Of a stretch of DNA of 64,000 bases, positions 33,099 to 48,104 are shown in pieces. The number at the start of each line of letters is the position of its first letter. The first letter of the stretch is position 1. Location of the stretch: assembly GCA_013397455.1 (NCBI GenBank), contig VYZB01000520.1, forward strand, positions 547,615 to 611,614, read 5' to 3'. Both the position numbers and the translations under genes were made by a program. Below the pieces are notes generated by a model. That model did no database searches, was not told the origin of the DNA, and saw nothing but the letters and a program-made list of their open reading frames with translations. The DNA comes from Crotophaga sulcirostris. Taxonomy: Eukaryota; Chordata; Aves; Cuculiformes; Crotophagidae.

Positions 33099-36000
33099 GA
33101 TAGGAAAGATAGGAAGGCAGGAAATTCTTCAGTGGTGTGAGAGAAAGAAACAGAAAGATCCAGTAATGATATTTCATTGAATTTTAGGAATTCATTTTCT
33201 TGATCTTGGAAGCTTCCAAGTTTTATGTATCACTGAAGTAGTGTGAATATAACTTTTGAAACCCATGCTATAATTTTCTGTTCAGTATTCAAACACATTT
33301 TTTATTCAATTCACAAGGTGCTGCCATACAGACAAACTAAGGAAAATTGGTCAACAACGTCTATGAAAATGTTTTTTAATTATATTGAAATTATTGGAAA
33401 CCAAGACTACTTTGAAATGTGTGTGATTTATATATGGCTCATTCTTTTCTACATTTTTAACTGTGGTGGTGTTGTTGTTATAGCTGTGCCATATCTAGCG
33501 CAAGTTTGTGAACTTTAGAAACAATTCGCTTATTATGTGTGATACAGGACCAATTCCTCATTCAGAAAGAAGCCTGATAAAGGTTAAATGGTAGCCAATT
33601 AAAATGATTTCTAATTCCTTTTTAGTAGAAAAGGTAGTCCAAGAACTTCAAAAGGTACCAGTTTCTATGTTCAGAAGAATCCTCAATGGTCTAGAAAATT
33701 TAAATAAGGAATACATTTGATTAGAGAAGAAAGAGGATAATAAAAAGTCAGACAATTTCATTTTCTGTACTTTCCTATGAAGATCTTTTGTAATAAAAAT
33801 CATCCAAAAATTAACTTTGATAATCTTAAATTCTATGTTGACCAATACTGGACATAAGGGCAATTATTACTGAAATTAAGGCATCAAGCAGCCGAGAGTA
33901 CTCTGCAACATTAGATGGATAAATATCAAATAATCTAACACTTTATGGGCAAAGGAGCAATACATTACAAATATTTTTGGAACAGAGAAGTATTTAAGCT
34001 TTTGCATGATTAGTAACACAGGAATTATATTCCAGTGTTTTTTTATGTGCTCAAAGAAAGATCCATTCTGAGCTTCACTCATTGCCATCGGGGCTAATGA
34101 CAAACACATTTGAGTTTTGAACCTGTTAAGAAAACTATTGTAATAATAATGCAAAATTATTAAAGGAGTGGAGGAATTTTCCACATAAGTAATGGAATTC
34201 TGTCTCTTTGCCTTAAAATTCCTAAGCAATGACTCCAAAGCAAAGCACTGAAATTTTCCAGTTCCTAAATTCTTTACAGTGAGAGGATAACCTTATCCCA
34301 TGTCTGCATAACTCCAGGCTTTCACCCTCCCTGAAATGTACTTGTAGGACTTCTCCATAGCAAGAGCTCACTAAACTTACCCACTCAGATCTGGCACTCA
34401 CAGATCAGAAAAAAATACCTCTGTATGGTTATGTTCCTGTATAAGAGTAAAGATAGTGTGTGCCATGAAGTTAAGGACAGTTGAACATCCTAAAGTAGTA
34501 GAAAAGATATTTCTTTTGGCCAGCAGCTGCTAATTTTAACAGTCAACTAAGGACAGAGGTGACTCTATTCCTATAGAAAGGAACGTCTACCCAAGAATAT
34601 GACTAAAGATGCAGGAAAAATTCTGTACACTCAGCAAAATCAGCACAACTTGACAAGTTAGAACTGTAGCTCTGAGCATTTTTCACCAATTAAATAGTCT
34701 GTCCACGAGGATGAGAGAGAGAAAGTAAAGGTACTTGTGTACAACATTTACACCCCTATTCTGGCGATAAACTGCTTAGGAAAAATAACTTAGTGCTGTA
34801 GGAAAGGGTTATTAACTCATTCAAGACAATAAGAGCTTGATGTTTTTTCATTGATATATGTCTTAGGGTTGCTATTGTAGGTATTTATTTGGTTAACCTC
34901 TCAAAGAAAGATTACTGTTAGACACGTGCAAACAGAAATAATCCACAATGGTAACAGTGTGTTTTAACAGAAAATCTAGTTCCTGTGTCCATCCATCCCA
35001 TATATATACAACTAACAAAGCAAAAGTGTTTCTAATGGTTATATTTAAAACTTTCTGATGCTATCCTGGCTAAGTGTTTTTAACAGCCTAAGGTAATAGA
35101 GAAGAAGCTTTGCATGACCACTCTGTGGTGTATTACTATATATGAATAACTATGATGTGTAGCTATGCATATATGGAAAAAAATATTTTTCCATTGCTTT
35201 GTACTTTAGATAATTAGAAATGTTTCTTCTCAACTAGAAATAGCTAATGTTGTGGAAAATAAGAATTTAATTCATCCCTGGGGTAACTCTGCTGATATGT
35301 CACTAAATGCATGATGTCTGCACCAACTGGATTCTTAAGCAGAACTGGGATCAGTGCTCACCGTATGAGGAATTATAGCAGCATTTAGAATGTTATTTAA
35401 AGAAAAAAGAAGTGATAGCTCATATTGCTGTTGCTAGTATTGCTACTGCAGCAGGAATATCATGGAACATGGTGCAGGAGCAGAGGGTAGGGCTGCAACT
35501 TGAACAAGGCACTGAAACTTGAATAAGCATAGAAAGGATCTTACCTGGGGATGAACAAGGAAATTACTGAATGGTAATTTGCTGCACCTGTATTAATTTT
35601 ACTTTTGAAGAAATTTCCCTCACATATTTATTCATTTGCACATTCCTACATGTAATGCCATGATTCTGACTATTCTTTCAAGGGCTAAGCCTCCAAATTT
35701 CCAGGTGATTTTGGATGAATTTCCTGCAAATTCAACACTTAACAATGTGTAGCCATTCCCATGGAAGATTAACTCACTGTTCAGAATTTTGGCCTCGTTG
35801 TTTAATCCACAGGGACGGGGAAGGATTTCATAAATACTTCTTTACTTGAGTGGCTATGTTATCTGTAAATCTATGCTTCCATTAACTGGAAAACTGTGGA
35901 TGAGAAAACTACAATCCTGACAAAATTTAAAGGCCAATTTCCAAGAAAATATACACTGGTCCTGTGAGAAGAAAGGCTTTGTAATTACAATAAGATGGCA

Positions 36001-39000
36001 CCTGGACACTACCACTAGAAAAATTAACCTAGACAGCAGTCCATGCTCGAACCACTTCTACTGAGTGGCTGATTGTTTGCCAGCTGTACCTAGATGCTTC
36101 ACCTTATATCTGCCTTCCTCCACAGGTAAGTGTTTTTATATTACACTAGATTTTCTTGTGAAAATAGGTACAACAGCTCTCAGGTAAATGAGGTAGGACT
36201 GTCTTAAACCAGCAAAGAATTTGGCTTAATGTTCTCTAAAATTATTTCAGCTTTAGTTATTTAAGTCATTCCCATGCAGTATAAGTGATATTCACGATCT
36301 CTGACTAGTAGGGGAAGACCCTAAACACTTATTTTCAGAATATTCTGAAGCTTTTAAAATACATTTTCAAAATTTCATTTCTTTTTTTTAACCTCCTTTT
36401 TCTCTTTCTCTGCTATGATAAATTGGAAGAAATTCTAAAAAAACTAAACATTTAGTAAATATGATATTCAGAAAGTACTTGGACAAAAGCGAAATTTTAA
36501 TTCATAAATTCTAATGGGAAAAAAGTTCAATAGAAAGGTATCATTTTAGACTGACAAGTAGAATCAATAAAAATAAGAAAGCTTTCATGTGCATAAGGGT
36601 ATCTGGTTTTTTTTCTGATTTTCCTTAGACCACCCTTATATGATTGATGGTCTTGTCTACGAAACCACTGCTGTTAAAAGCAGCAAATCAAAATGCAACA
36701 GACATGTTCTTATCAGCATTGGAGCTATGCCACAAGTCTTATTTCTAGTCAGGCAAAATTCTGATTTATGTAATTGTTACACAAATCTTTGTGCATAAAA
36801 CATAAATTGATGTCTAAAGTGATGAATTTGGAGTTTTTTAGGTTTTTTTGTTTGTTTTTGTCCACTTAACATGGGAGGACAAAGTTCTATGCAATGTGTG
36901 ATACATAGGAAATAAATGCCTAGACATTTCTTTTCTTAGTTCTATATGAGACAAATTTCAGTGATATATATCAGGAGGTTTATTGTGTTTGTGATGACAT
37001 ATCTCATTATTTGTAATCAACGCATCGGTGTATGAAATGCTGTTTTACAAATCTATCCATTTAGCACTATCATTTAAGGCAGCAGGCTTCAGAGAGCAAG
37101 TGTATCAGGTCATGTCTCAGGAGCACAAAATGCTTTTTACAGCAAGCTATATAAAAAAAATTGTGCTGATTTCAAGGATGAGTGACCTTTCAGATTTGGA
37201 TACTTCTCCATTTATGTGAGGATCATTTGTAAGTGAATTGCAAGTTCTGAGTGGTTTTTGTGGTAGACCAACAAGGTGGAAAAAAAGTAATCCAGGAGTG
37301 CTACCAGCTTAAATGTGACTCCTTCGGAACAATTGGTTCCATGCTGGTTTCGGAAGATCTGAGACATATCACAAGATAACATGATAGCATCAAACAATCA
37401 ATAATGGCAATAAGAAAAATGACAAAAATCACTGTCCATGGAATTGCATGTGGGCAGTCATGTAGACAAATGACATTGCTGACTGCTCTATCAAATGCAG
37501 GCTTTAAGTATAAGAAAAGCTCCATGAAACCTCATGCAGTGCAGGGCTTCAAAGAGAGCACAGCTGCTTCTGCTGCCTATTCAGGGGAACAAAGACCCCA
37601 AGCAGATGTTAGATTTCCAGCAGCTCAGTGCTCAGATAGCACTTTTCAAAGATCTCTTTTTGTAGGGAACATATTTGGGTGGGAACACTCCTTTTGTGTG
37701 GTCTGTCTCAAGGTTTTTTCAGAGAACAGAAATGCAGTGAAGTTGTCTCCTGCTAGGAATGAAGAGCAAAAGTGAGTGGATACATTGCACACCCACATGT
37801 GCAGGATCCACAGATTTGCAGATGGAGCAGATCCCTTCCCATATCCACTGCTCAGGGGAAACTCCCTGAAGAGTGCGAACATTCACTTTTTTCAGTGAAG
37901 GTACAAGAGGCTGAGTTTGGAGGACTGAAACTCTCACAGAGCTTATTAGCTTCTCTTTTGGTTTCGGACAGGGAATGTAGGGCATGCAGAAGCCATTTAG
38001 CTGTCTCAAAGGCTTTCCTGTTGGTGACAGGTAGAATTTCAGAGGACTATACAGGCTCCAAGCCAGGTGAAATCACTACAGATTGAAAACCTCCAGCATT
38101 ACAGTAGATCATACATTTCTGCTTCCTTATGGGCAGAGTTCTAAAACTAAATAATTCACATCATGCTGGTTATGATTTTTTACTACTGTGAACAATCAGC
38201 ATAGTAATGGAGTTCAAGTCATAAATTACATTTGACTTTTCAGCAAAATACCCCAGTAGGAGTGGTTCTAAGTTGACAGTGTTAACAAGGTTTTGTAGTA
38301 AATAGTGTGCAAAAGCAAAAATTATTTAATCTCTGCAAGCTAAGGTAGTGTTGTATATTTCCTTCAACAACGATAATAAAATTTTAGTGGTCTCCATAGC
38401 AATGCAGGTGAAAATTTGGAAAGCCACAAAGTTATCCAACAGCAAATACAGAAATGCATAATATAAAGAATGCATCCCAGTGATGCATTTCTTTTCAGGA
38501 ATGCTGAGAAAAATAAGACAACATTTGCCATCAAAATCATAGGGTTTATTTATCATGAATCACTCTAATTGAGCAAGAATCATACTACTGTGGCATGTTG
38601 TCTCTCCGAAAAATTATCTCAACTTTTATATTCTTTGCAGATATATTTGATTCAAACAAATATAAAACTTGAACTATTAATTTTTGTATAGTATCTCTTG
38701 TCATGTAGTCAACACTGTGTGTTTTAATAACTAAAAATTTCCAAATCATATGGGGCTGTAAATTTCCCAAATTGATTTCAGCCTTAATTCTTGATGATAT
38801 TTTCATTATTTTCATCAAATTTTTTGGGGGGTGGCATCATATCTATCAAGGCGAAAAGGATGTATTATGATAATTTTGTCACCAGCATAACCTAGAATAA
38901 AGAATTCCTTCTATTAATTCTTGCAATGAAAAAAAATTAATCCCCTCTGTTTTTACGTAACATTAAGATTCTTTATAATACATAAAGTATCTTTTAGATC

Positions 39001-39493
39001 CTGTATCATCAGACTCTACCTTTCACAGTCTTTGTTTTTAATGAATCTCTCTGACAAAGTCTTTAATTTGAACTCAAGATGGATCTTTTCAAGCTGGTGG
39101 AGCTGCAGCAGTCCCCCCCCAGGAAGGCTGCTTAACGTAACACATGGCTGAAAGATTAAGCGCATTGACTCAGAATAATAGAGAGCGCCAAGGAGACCCA
39201 TAAGCTAGTAATGATGCGAACCAATAAATCTAAAATCTAACCTGTATTGACCCTTCAACTGAGATGTAGAAGCTGTACAACCACATAGATAACGTGTAGT
39301 GCCTATACTGCTTTCCAGGAGCAGGGGTGTTTGTAGCAGCCTGTATTTCCCACTGTGCCACACAGCTCTCCTGGTATGAGTGTTAGCATATGTGCTGCCA
39401 GATCAGGTTTTCCAGCCTACCCACAGTGCAAAGGAGGACCAAGACTTTTCCTGCACCTTCTGGTGTGGATGTGCCTCAGTGGCACATAATATA
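33099..39493. other. Intergenic DNA, no gene recognised
   Basis: This is AT-rich single-copy-looking DNA. A perfect splice-donor motif (CAG/GTAAGTG) occurs at 36123-36129 after a 28-codon open stretch but has a weak acceptor. A GC-richer patch at 37550-38090 has open frames on both strands, which argues against any one of them being coding. Poly-T/GT-type runs occur at 36837-36860. No repeat family is identified. Confidence 0.6.
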
Positions 39494-39560
39494 GCTGGAC
39501 TAGACAATCTCCAGAGGCCCGTTCCTACTTCAACTATTCCATCATGTAATCATTCTGTGT
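39494..39560 (+). mobile_element. CR1 3' tail fragment
   Basis: GGACTAGACAATCTCCAGAG, CCCGTTCCTACTTCAACTATT and CATTCTGTG match the CR1 3' end in sense orientation, including one or two degenerate terminal repeats. Sequence just upstream (from about 39310) may be older CR1 but is not certain. Confidence 0.85.
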
Positions 39561-42500
39561 TATCGTAAAACGAGTCCACGAGTCCTGCTGGAGTCAATGG
39601 CAATGCTATACACTTAGCTCCTCAGGCATCCCTCATTAGGATCCTAAAACAGAGACATCAGGAAAGTAATTTAGATGCCTAACCACCAATGTTAAGTGTT
39701 GGTTTAGACCCTGCTTTAGAGGAATAGGGCTCACATAGTCCTGTCCACACCTGCCAGTCTCAAGGGGGTATTTCAGTTACTCAGGACAGTTGAAATGGCA
39801 CAGAGGAAGATGTTTAGTTTCCTGAATGGTTTTGATAGGATAACTGTGAGAAAATGTCAATAAAAAGGGCTGAGGAACACAAGGAAAATTTTGGAAAAGA
39901 GAGTATATTTTCAAACTGAAACCCGCAGCTGTATAATTCACATTCATGTTAGCAACAGTTTCCAAAAATCTACTCATATAACTGAGAATTTCTTGAAGAA
40001 CATCATAGAAAATTGGAAAAGGTAGGTTGGACAAAGTTTATGAAATTGTAAGTGGGTAGCAATAAAACTCAACGTAATAGTGAGTCCTATAACAGTTAAC
40101 TAAAGTAGAAACTCAAATCCTAATCTGGTGTTACTAACAGAAAAAAAAATTATTAGATATAGGATGTGTTAGTTTACCTTTCTATCACCTATGAAAGAAC
40201 GCCAGACTTTGGCACCTATTATTGCCATTAGATGGACTATACTTTAGTCTCAATTATAATTTAGACTCAATTATCACCACAGTGCTAGCTGCAATAGGCT
40301 ATTTCAAAATATACCCCAGCCTGTGCCATCCTTGTACCGCTGGGCTCCCAATTAAAAGAAAATTACTGAAGGCCCATTTTCACTGCTTAGCATTCTAGGA
40401 GCTTGAAAAATAAGATTGATTTCTCACTGTGAACTGTAAAACGAACGTAGAAGTGGTGTAGACTTTTTTTCCCCTTTGAATTACAGGTTCGCCTCTGGTT
40501 CAGAGTTAGATGCACTTTGCTCTGTAAAGCTACACCAAAGTAATTCTGTAGCCCAGCTGCAAACCTGGCTGAAAAGCATTCAGCACCGGCCAAGAGAGTC
40601 ATTTTCAGAGAAAGAAGGGGTGACTCCAAGGGGCAATCCTTACCATGAGGGCTGTGGGATTCATCCCCACCAGAACTTTATGAACCCCACAGATACCTTT
40701 CATTGTCCTTCTGTCTTAGCAGAAGAAAAAGAATGTAAAGGGGGTAACTACATCCTCATATGAAGTTGTTATGCATGAAATGTAATGAGGGTTTTTTTGT
40801 TTGTTTTTTTTTTAATAGTAGTTAAATTCATTACAGAGGTCTTGCACACTCTTGCTGCTATGATATAATACTCTGCGGGTTTCTCTGGCTGTCACAGGGA
40901 CAGTCACATGGAAAAGCTTAAAAAAGGGGCAGGTAGGAAAAAGATACAAGATTTTTTACAAGACGTGGTCCTGTTTTATGCATTTTTTTCAAAGACCTAC
41001 CTATTCTTAAATTAGTACAACACTGATAAGTAACAACCCATATTGGTTTTGTTTTGAATATTGCTATCATTTTTTTGTTGCACTATATATCCATGCTCAC
41101 ATATTCAAACACCTACTACAAAAGTTCCTGTTGAGACTCCCATCAGCTAAAATAGCATTAGAGATACTGGTTTTGAGAAAGATGTAACAGCTTTTGAACC
41201 ATGCCCCGCTTTATAATTTGAGTAAAAAGTAAAAATACAAATACAAAAATGCAGAGCCTTTGCATTTCTTTAAAAATGATTCCTCAACTCTTAGTTTTTG
41301 CAGTGCTGTTCTTGGCTAAAGCTGAGGATCTCGACAGAGCTGCAGTATCTGAGCCAGCTTCCCTGAATTATAATTATAATGTCATTTGTTTCTTTGTGAG
41401 TTAGATAATGAAAGCCTAGAGTCTGAATAGCATTCAGAAAGGGATTAGCCATTCTATGGATAATGAAAACTTCCACAAGAGTATTTAAACAGGAATGGTT
41501 CCTCTTTTAAGAAGGGCATAAACGTTTTTTTTTCCCTCCAGTGCATAAACTAAACACTAACTGACAGCACAAAGGGGATGTGGAAACAGGTTATTCAATG
41601 ACTATTTACCTGGGGATTTCTGTTACCTCTCTCTGCACCCTTGAAGTGTAACGTGATCAGAAACTGTCTAATAGGACTTGATGGAGGCAAGTTGAGGTTT
41701 AAAAGTCATAAAGCAGAGATAGACACATTACAGCTGCATATTTCTAGTGTTACTGAGCAAAATTGTACTGCAATGACTCCTTCACATCACAGGGAAGAGC
41801 CTACTATTGTGTTACAGTGCTTACATTGCGCTTCTCGTGCTTCAGAGAAGTACAAATACACTGCTGGTAATTCAGGAGGTGAAGCTATGCCATAAACCAG
41901 GTCGTCTATACACCATTTCCTGTTTCTTTAGGAAATAAAAGGGCACAAGAATAGCTCATGTTCTTAGCTGAAAGACCATTTTACTACATACTACATCACT
42001 CCACTGTGTGGTTTGTTATACATACAATTAATCTAGTGATAATTCCTAGCTGTTCTTTATATTGCTATTAAACTGTGCACACAGGAGTCTTCTGCCCTGC
42101 TGTGATTAGGCATAATGTGATACAGATTTTATTATCAGCATGAAAATAAGAGTTTTCTGCTTGAAACTGCTTAGTTTTGTACTCGGTTTTGCCATGATTC
42201 ACCCTATTTTTTATGTATAAATAAAGCATTAAAACATACCTAACTTACAGCACTTAGTCTTTGAGCAAAAAGTTAATTTTCTGAAAATTTTAAGGGAAGG
42301 TTTTCATTTCTTCATGATTTAATTTTATTTAATGATGAGACCTTTAATTTAGAAATCAGTGTCATGTTCTGGGAGCCTTTGCACTGGCCTTGTGAGATTC
42401 CTGGAGGTTTGGGGGCTGCCTAGGTTAGAACAAAGTCAGGCACATACAAAAATGGTAAGGCAACAGAATTGGAACGGGCTTCCAGCTAGAACTGTTAGCT

Positions 42501-45500
42501 ATAAGCTTTAGTCATTTTTTGTATTTTTTTTAGGGTAAAATAAAACCTACTTTAAACTAGATCAGTCTGAGGGTGAGGTGAAGTTTCCCAGCTGAGGACT
42601 ACCCCAGGCAGGGGCAGTGCTGCCCACCACCCTACATCCACTACAGTGATCTTATGGAGTGGGCTGAATGAACTGGTTGAGCTAAGAGAAAGATAGCCTT
42701 AATCTGTTGGGGAAGGGAGGCCGAGGGTGTCAGGGGTTTTTGAGATGTCAGACATCCAGCCTGCTTACAGCTGAGCTGCGTAATCACACCAGATGACACA
42801 AAGGAGGCAGATGGAATGTGAGGCCAGGAAAGGGAAGAGCAGAAAAGACCCTTTGGAATGTGTCTGATCTTCCATCAGGTGAAGATGATCTGTCAAAGCT
42901 TTTAATTTCCTCCCAAAGTTGTTTCAAATATGTTAGTTCAGTCTGATAGAAACCATGCCCCAATACTTAGAGGTGCACCACAATGTGGAGCCAAGTTTTC
43001 CTGAGTTTACTACTAAGGTGATGCCAACCAGGGAGCTAGTACTTCAACAGACAAGCTGTGTTTGTATTCTTTATTTCAAATTTCACTTACTTGCTCTGCA
43101 TATGCTCCCCTTCTGTTTAGTGCAAGACTAAAAGTGTAGATAAGTCTGTATTATTTTCATAATTGAATGTGAAAGCAGTTTTCCCACAGTACTGAGTACT
43201 GACAAAACTTTAATGTTCAAAAAATGTAGATAAATGTGCATTTAAGACCTTTTGGACAACTTCTGATTATAAGACCTTCAGTTAGGGAGATACTCCTACT
43301 TTTTTAATCCTGAATCTTCCCAGCTTCCATTCTTTCTTGCAATTTGTAATTTAATATGTTAAAATCTAATATATTCATAAACAAAAACTCACTTCAAAGA
43401 AAGAAAATTAGACACATCTTCCACCATCTACAGTAACTCTCAAAGCCGGGATTTTCAGAGAAACACAGGCAAGCCTGATCCCTCCTGACATACTGGAACA
43501 ACTGAGGATCTAATTTTTGTAGCTCACTTTAGAAAAACCTCAGGTCTGAGGCAGATTTGGGCTATTCTTCAAAAAAAAAGAAAAAACAAACTTTCCTTGC
43601 AGACACCTGTTACTTTCTAAAAGGAGTTCAATCCCCTTCTCCATTTAATAAACAAAAAAATTATCTTATGCAATCATCATGATTGCCTTAATATTGACTC
43701 TGGTACCTGTGAGCCATTTCTGGATTTCTGAGGACTGAATGTTGTTCAAAAGCAGCTTGATTTTTCAATATACAATTTCATTTTCTCTCACTCTTTTTAA
43801 TTCTACTTGAAGTTTATCTATTTTCCATTACTGTAAAATTGACAGTCTTTGAGTACACCAAATATAAAGACACTATTAAATGGCATTTATAAGCATCACT
43901 TTATGTGGAAAGAAATCGCTGAAAGATCTGTTGAGTTCATAGCTGGGAAAGCAGAACAATTCTTTCTTTACAACATAAAAAGCCTTTTTTATCTAAGACT
44001 TAGAGCAAGTGGAAGTTCTATATCATGCCTTTACGAATTACAATCTGTTTAGACCAAAGTAAAACTATTTGAAAGGAAGCATTAAGTAGAAAGAAGTAGT
44101 TATATGTGGTAATTTTCTAAAATATTTGGATTTCTCCTTTCAGCCTCAGTTGCTTTTCTATATGCGAAATCCTTCCCACTTCATATCCAGTTCACATTTT
44201 AAAATCTGAAAGAGTCTTTGATATATGTCATTTATAGCAAAAAGCACGGTAGAATATTATGTTTTTTTCCCCTGGTGCACTGAAGGAAAAAAGCATTGAG
44301 ACCCTTGATTGTGCACCTGGAGCCATATGGAAAAAGCATTGCCTACATCCCTGCACTGAAGGAGTGATAAAGATATTTATTTAGTCGCAGCTAGAGTTAT
44401 ATTTATAACTGTTCTTTTTTTGCTGCTGATATGGTATCATCAAGATATTACCAATTTACCTTAATCATATCATGCCAAGATATAATATCTTCACAAATCT
44501 TATCTATATATTATGATAGGTGTTTTGCTGGGAAAAGGGTTGGCTTCACTCAGAAAAAGCATGCAGCAAATTCTGCTTCCCAAGGGTGCTATAAGGAAAA
44601 ATATATTCCTTTTCCCTCTCTCATCCACATAGCACTGCAAATACATACAACCTCAGTGGTCATGTTTTACCTCTAGATAGGTTTTCTGCATTGCTAGCTT
44701 CTGCTGTTTTCAAGGGCCTTACACATTCCCTAAAACAAACCAGACAATCCTAGTAGAGAGTTTCTCTGTTATTAAAATGACATATATATATAGAGTGCAG
44801 CATCATTATTAGGTTTTCTGAGCGTTTATGCATATAGATTAGGTATAGATAGGAAAGAAAGAGGGAGAGATTCCTCAAAAAACCCAAAGTTTTTTGCTTG
44901 AGTCTGTACATTTACAGTTTGGCAGCACTCTGTCACTGAGCAGTGCCACTGTGCTGCCTGTGCTTGTCCCCAGAGAAGCATGTTCAAGCACAGCCTTCGG
45001 AAAGCACGTGTGCAGCTGCAGTACTGCTAGCAATGGTTAACATATCTGACTTACTCTAATCCAGGTGCTTGGTGGTATCTGGCAGTCTCAGATCTTGTCC
45101 CTGCTCTATGAAAACCTGTAGTCTCACAAAGTATCACCTTTCCCTGTAGTGTCTTGTGGTAATCTCTCATCTGGAAAATGGAGACAGTTCTCTCAGGGGA
45201 GACGTATCTGCAACTCCTTTCTTCTTTAGAGTTTAAGGCGGTTGATTTTGGGGATTTAATGAAGTTTCACAATGGTGTTTTGGCCAATGAATACACAGCA
45301 AAATGTTGCTGTTACCCAAAATCAGCACAGCAGTCATAGTACCTAAAATGTTATAGAACTGCTTTTTATCGCTTGTGGAACTTTCTTCAGACATGCAGAT
45401 CAAGTAATTGTGCCTCCATAAACTCCTCTGCTTCTGTACGTTAATACAGGTCCTTAAAGTTCAGTGGCTTCACTTCAATAACTGGGAGAATAAGAACATG

Positions 45501-48104
45501 GTTTTTTTCACTTATTAGGCATTCCTCAGAGGCCATATGTGACATTCTTCTTGGATAAAAACAAATAAAAAAGTAGCTTCTCAGTCAGGGGTCAGAGTGA
45601 ACCCATTGATCTTCAGTTGTCAATCAGACAGAAACTCCAGGGTTTCTTTTCTACTGCTGTGTTATTCCTTCACAGAGTACATAAGTTGTAGAAATTGAAC
45701 TTTAACCACATAAATCAAAAGACTGTGAGAACTGACTCATTTTGTACTTATACCTGAGCATTGTTTCCACTACCAGCACTTTGACGAGCCTTGAAAAGAC
45801 AAAAAAATACTCCTAGAGCTTAGCTGCATGAAGTAAATGTGTGATGCTGTTCTGGTTTCATCTCAAAGGAAGTGAACTTTTTCTTCCATTATTGATCAGT
45901 CCATTTTAAGCAAACATTTCCAAGCATGTTATATCAGCTGGTGTGCTGTATGCAGGTGGAGCAAAAGACTCAAAACAAAGATAATTCCCCATTGACTGTT
46001 GCAAAACTGGATCTGTAAATACAAGTCACCATGATGAGGTAGACCAGCAGCATCTGCCTACCTAGCTTTTGGTTTCTGCAAGTGGCCAGTGCCGGATATT
46101 TCAGAGAAGCTGCTTGTAGCTTCAACTTCTCCTTTTCCATGGGTAGAGGTATCATTGCTTTGAGTGGGCAAGCTACCCACAAAGAAGTGAAGAGTCTGGT
46201 ACCTAACACCAGCAAGCTATCAATTTCTGACAATGCCATGTGGTACTGAGAAATAGGTCTAGGAATATTTTCTTGTTGCTTTAAGAAGGTGTAAATAGTG
46301 AAGCATTTTAAACTCTGAACAGAATATAGAGACTATCTTTCTGTAGAAAACTGCACCATAACAGAGTATAAAGTAATCAGATTCTTTCAATGTAGTTAAT
46401 AGTCTCCCTTAATAATTAAGATTTTGAAAACTTTATAATGAGGAAGACAAAAATGAACATGTGATTATTTTAAAAAAGACAGGTCCTTGGTCTTATTTTA
46501 AAATTAGCTGTCTTGTTGACAGATCTAATTATTAATACCACAACTCTTGACATTCAGAAGACACTCACTTTCATCTAAATTCACTTTTTACTTGCACTGC
46601 ATTTTGCTTCTTTAAAAAAACAGTGAAGATTTCTCATTAAATCTTTGGCTCAATAAGAATGCATTATAATCTGATAGAGGTATTTATAGCGTATGCTGAA
46701 GTACAGATACTATTTTACTTATTTCGAATTACTTGGTCATAGTATTTGATTTTCTCTGAAGCAGGTTAACTATACATCATAAAAGCAATCTTCCCTTAAG
46801 ACCCATCAGCCTCAAATTTCTCTGTGTGAGGGATACTACATAGAATAAAGATTATTTAGCCTTACTGCAGTTTATGACTTGAACAAGACAAAAAATAAGA
46901 GGATAATCGGTAGCAGTGACAAGACTGATTGATTTTCATCCTTTTTTTTTTGGTCTCAGTATCCACCCAGACAATTCTAGAGAGTTCTTTCTTGTGAAAG
47001 AAGGGCCAACTGCTGGGTTGGTAAAGGTGTTGCAGAATTGACACAGTTGCTGAAATAACAACAGTTGGTGCTATCTTGGACTGTTTGTGCTCCACTGTGT
47101 TCAGTCTGAAAAATGTGTATGCAGATCTTGTCCCAGTCAGGAAATCACTTCCAGTCAGTGCTGGAAGGGCATTGTGCAGTGCACAGCAGAAAAATACTTC
47201 CAAAACTTGTTTGGCATACTGGTTGGACTGCCATATATTTTAAACAACTAGGGAGATATCTTCTCTAGAAATCTATATTTATCTATGGCATCGCTTCAGA
47301 TGCTACGTAGAGTGATTTTCACTGAATTCATTTTTAGTCTTGGCTTTGAACCAGACCCTTAGATATATCAGTTTTCCTATTGCTTTACACCATCCCTACA
47401 GTTCTCACAGGAAGAAAGAGACAGTGATTGAAGAGAAACCTCTACTATTACATTGATGTTTTACTTTGTCTTTGAGGGATTTGAGTGTGGTGACACATCA
47501 CAGTAAAGATATAGTGGAAGAAAAAAAGAAAAAATGAAAAATGTTTAAATCCATCTGAAATGAAGGGGTGTTTTTTCTTTGACTTGTAATCCTTTGGGGA
47601 TAGAATGAGTCCCAGAAACAGTGAGGGGAAGGAATTGTTCTGACCTTGGGAAAGTTAATCATATGTGTTTGTCCTCCACCAACAGGAAATTGCTTTCTAC
47701 ACTCATATTTGCAGAACCTAAGTTCTATTTCTTATTACCCACCTGAGAAAGCAGAGAATACAGCACAGGTAGCAGTTGTTTTACTGCTACAAAACAACAT
47801 GCCTGTTCCCAGAAAGGTACATCTCAAGGACAGTGTCGACCCTATTCCAAAGTCCTTTTGCTACCATGATGTCATTTGATGTTGGATAACTTTATATCTA
47901 ACTTTTTCTAAAGTAAATATAGTATACAAGAAGTAAGAGAAAAATAGGAATACTATTTAACCATAATGTTTGGTCTTGTAAAAGTAGTCATTTGATTCAT
48001 GATCAGTCACCTAAAATTTAATTTAAGTCTCTCGTGACTGGAAAAAGGGAAGCACCTATTTTTAAAAAGGGTAGAAAGGAGGATCTTGGGAACTAACAAT
48101 CTGT
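39561..48104. other. Intergenic DNA, no gene recognised
   Basis: Mostly AT-rich. It includes a T-run (40789-40815) and a short TA tract (44781-44794). A patch at 40487-40763 follows a good acceptor-like tract and stays open for about 91 codons (see findings). The GC-richer stretch 42370-42860 has no identified content. Confidence 0.55.

Noticed and set aside
37404..38086. Several overlapping open frames on both strands, with an acceptor-like CTTTTTTCAG near 37895
   Set aside because: Open frames on both strands in a GC-richer patch with no single favoured frame and no recognisable product. Insufficient for a gene call.
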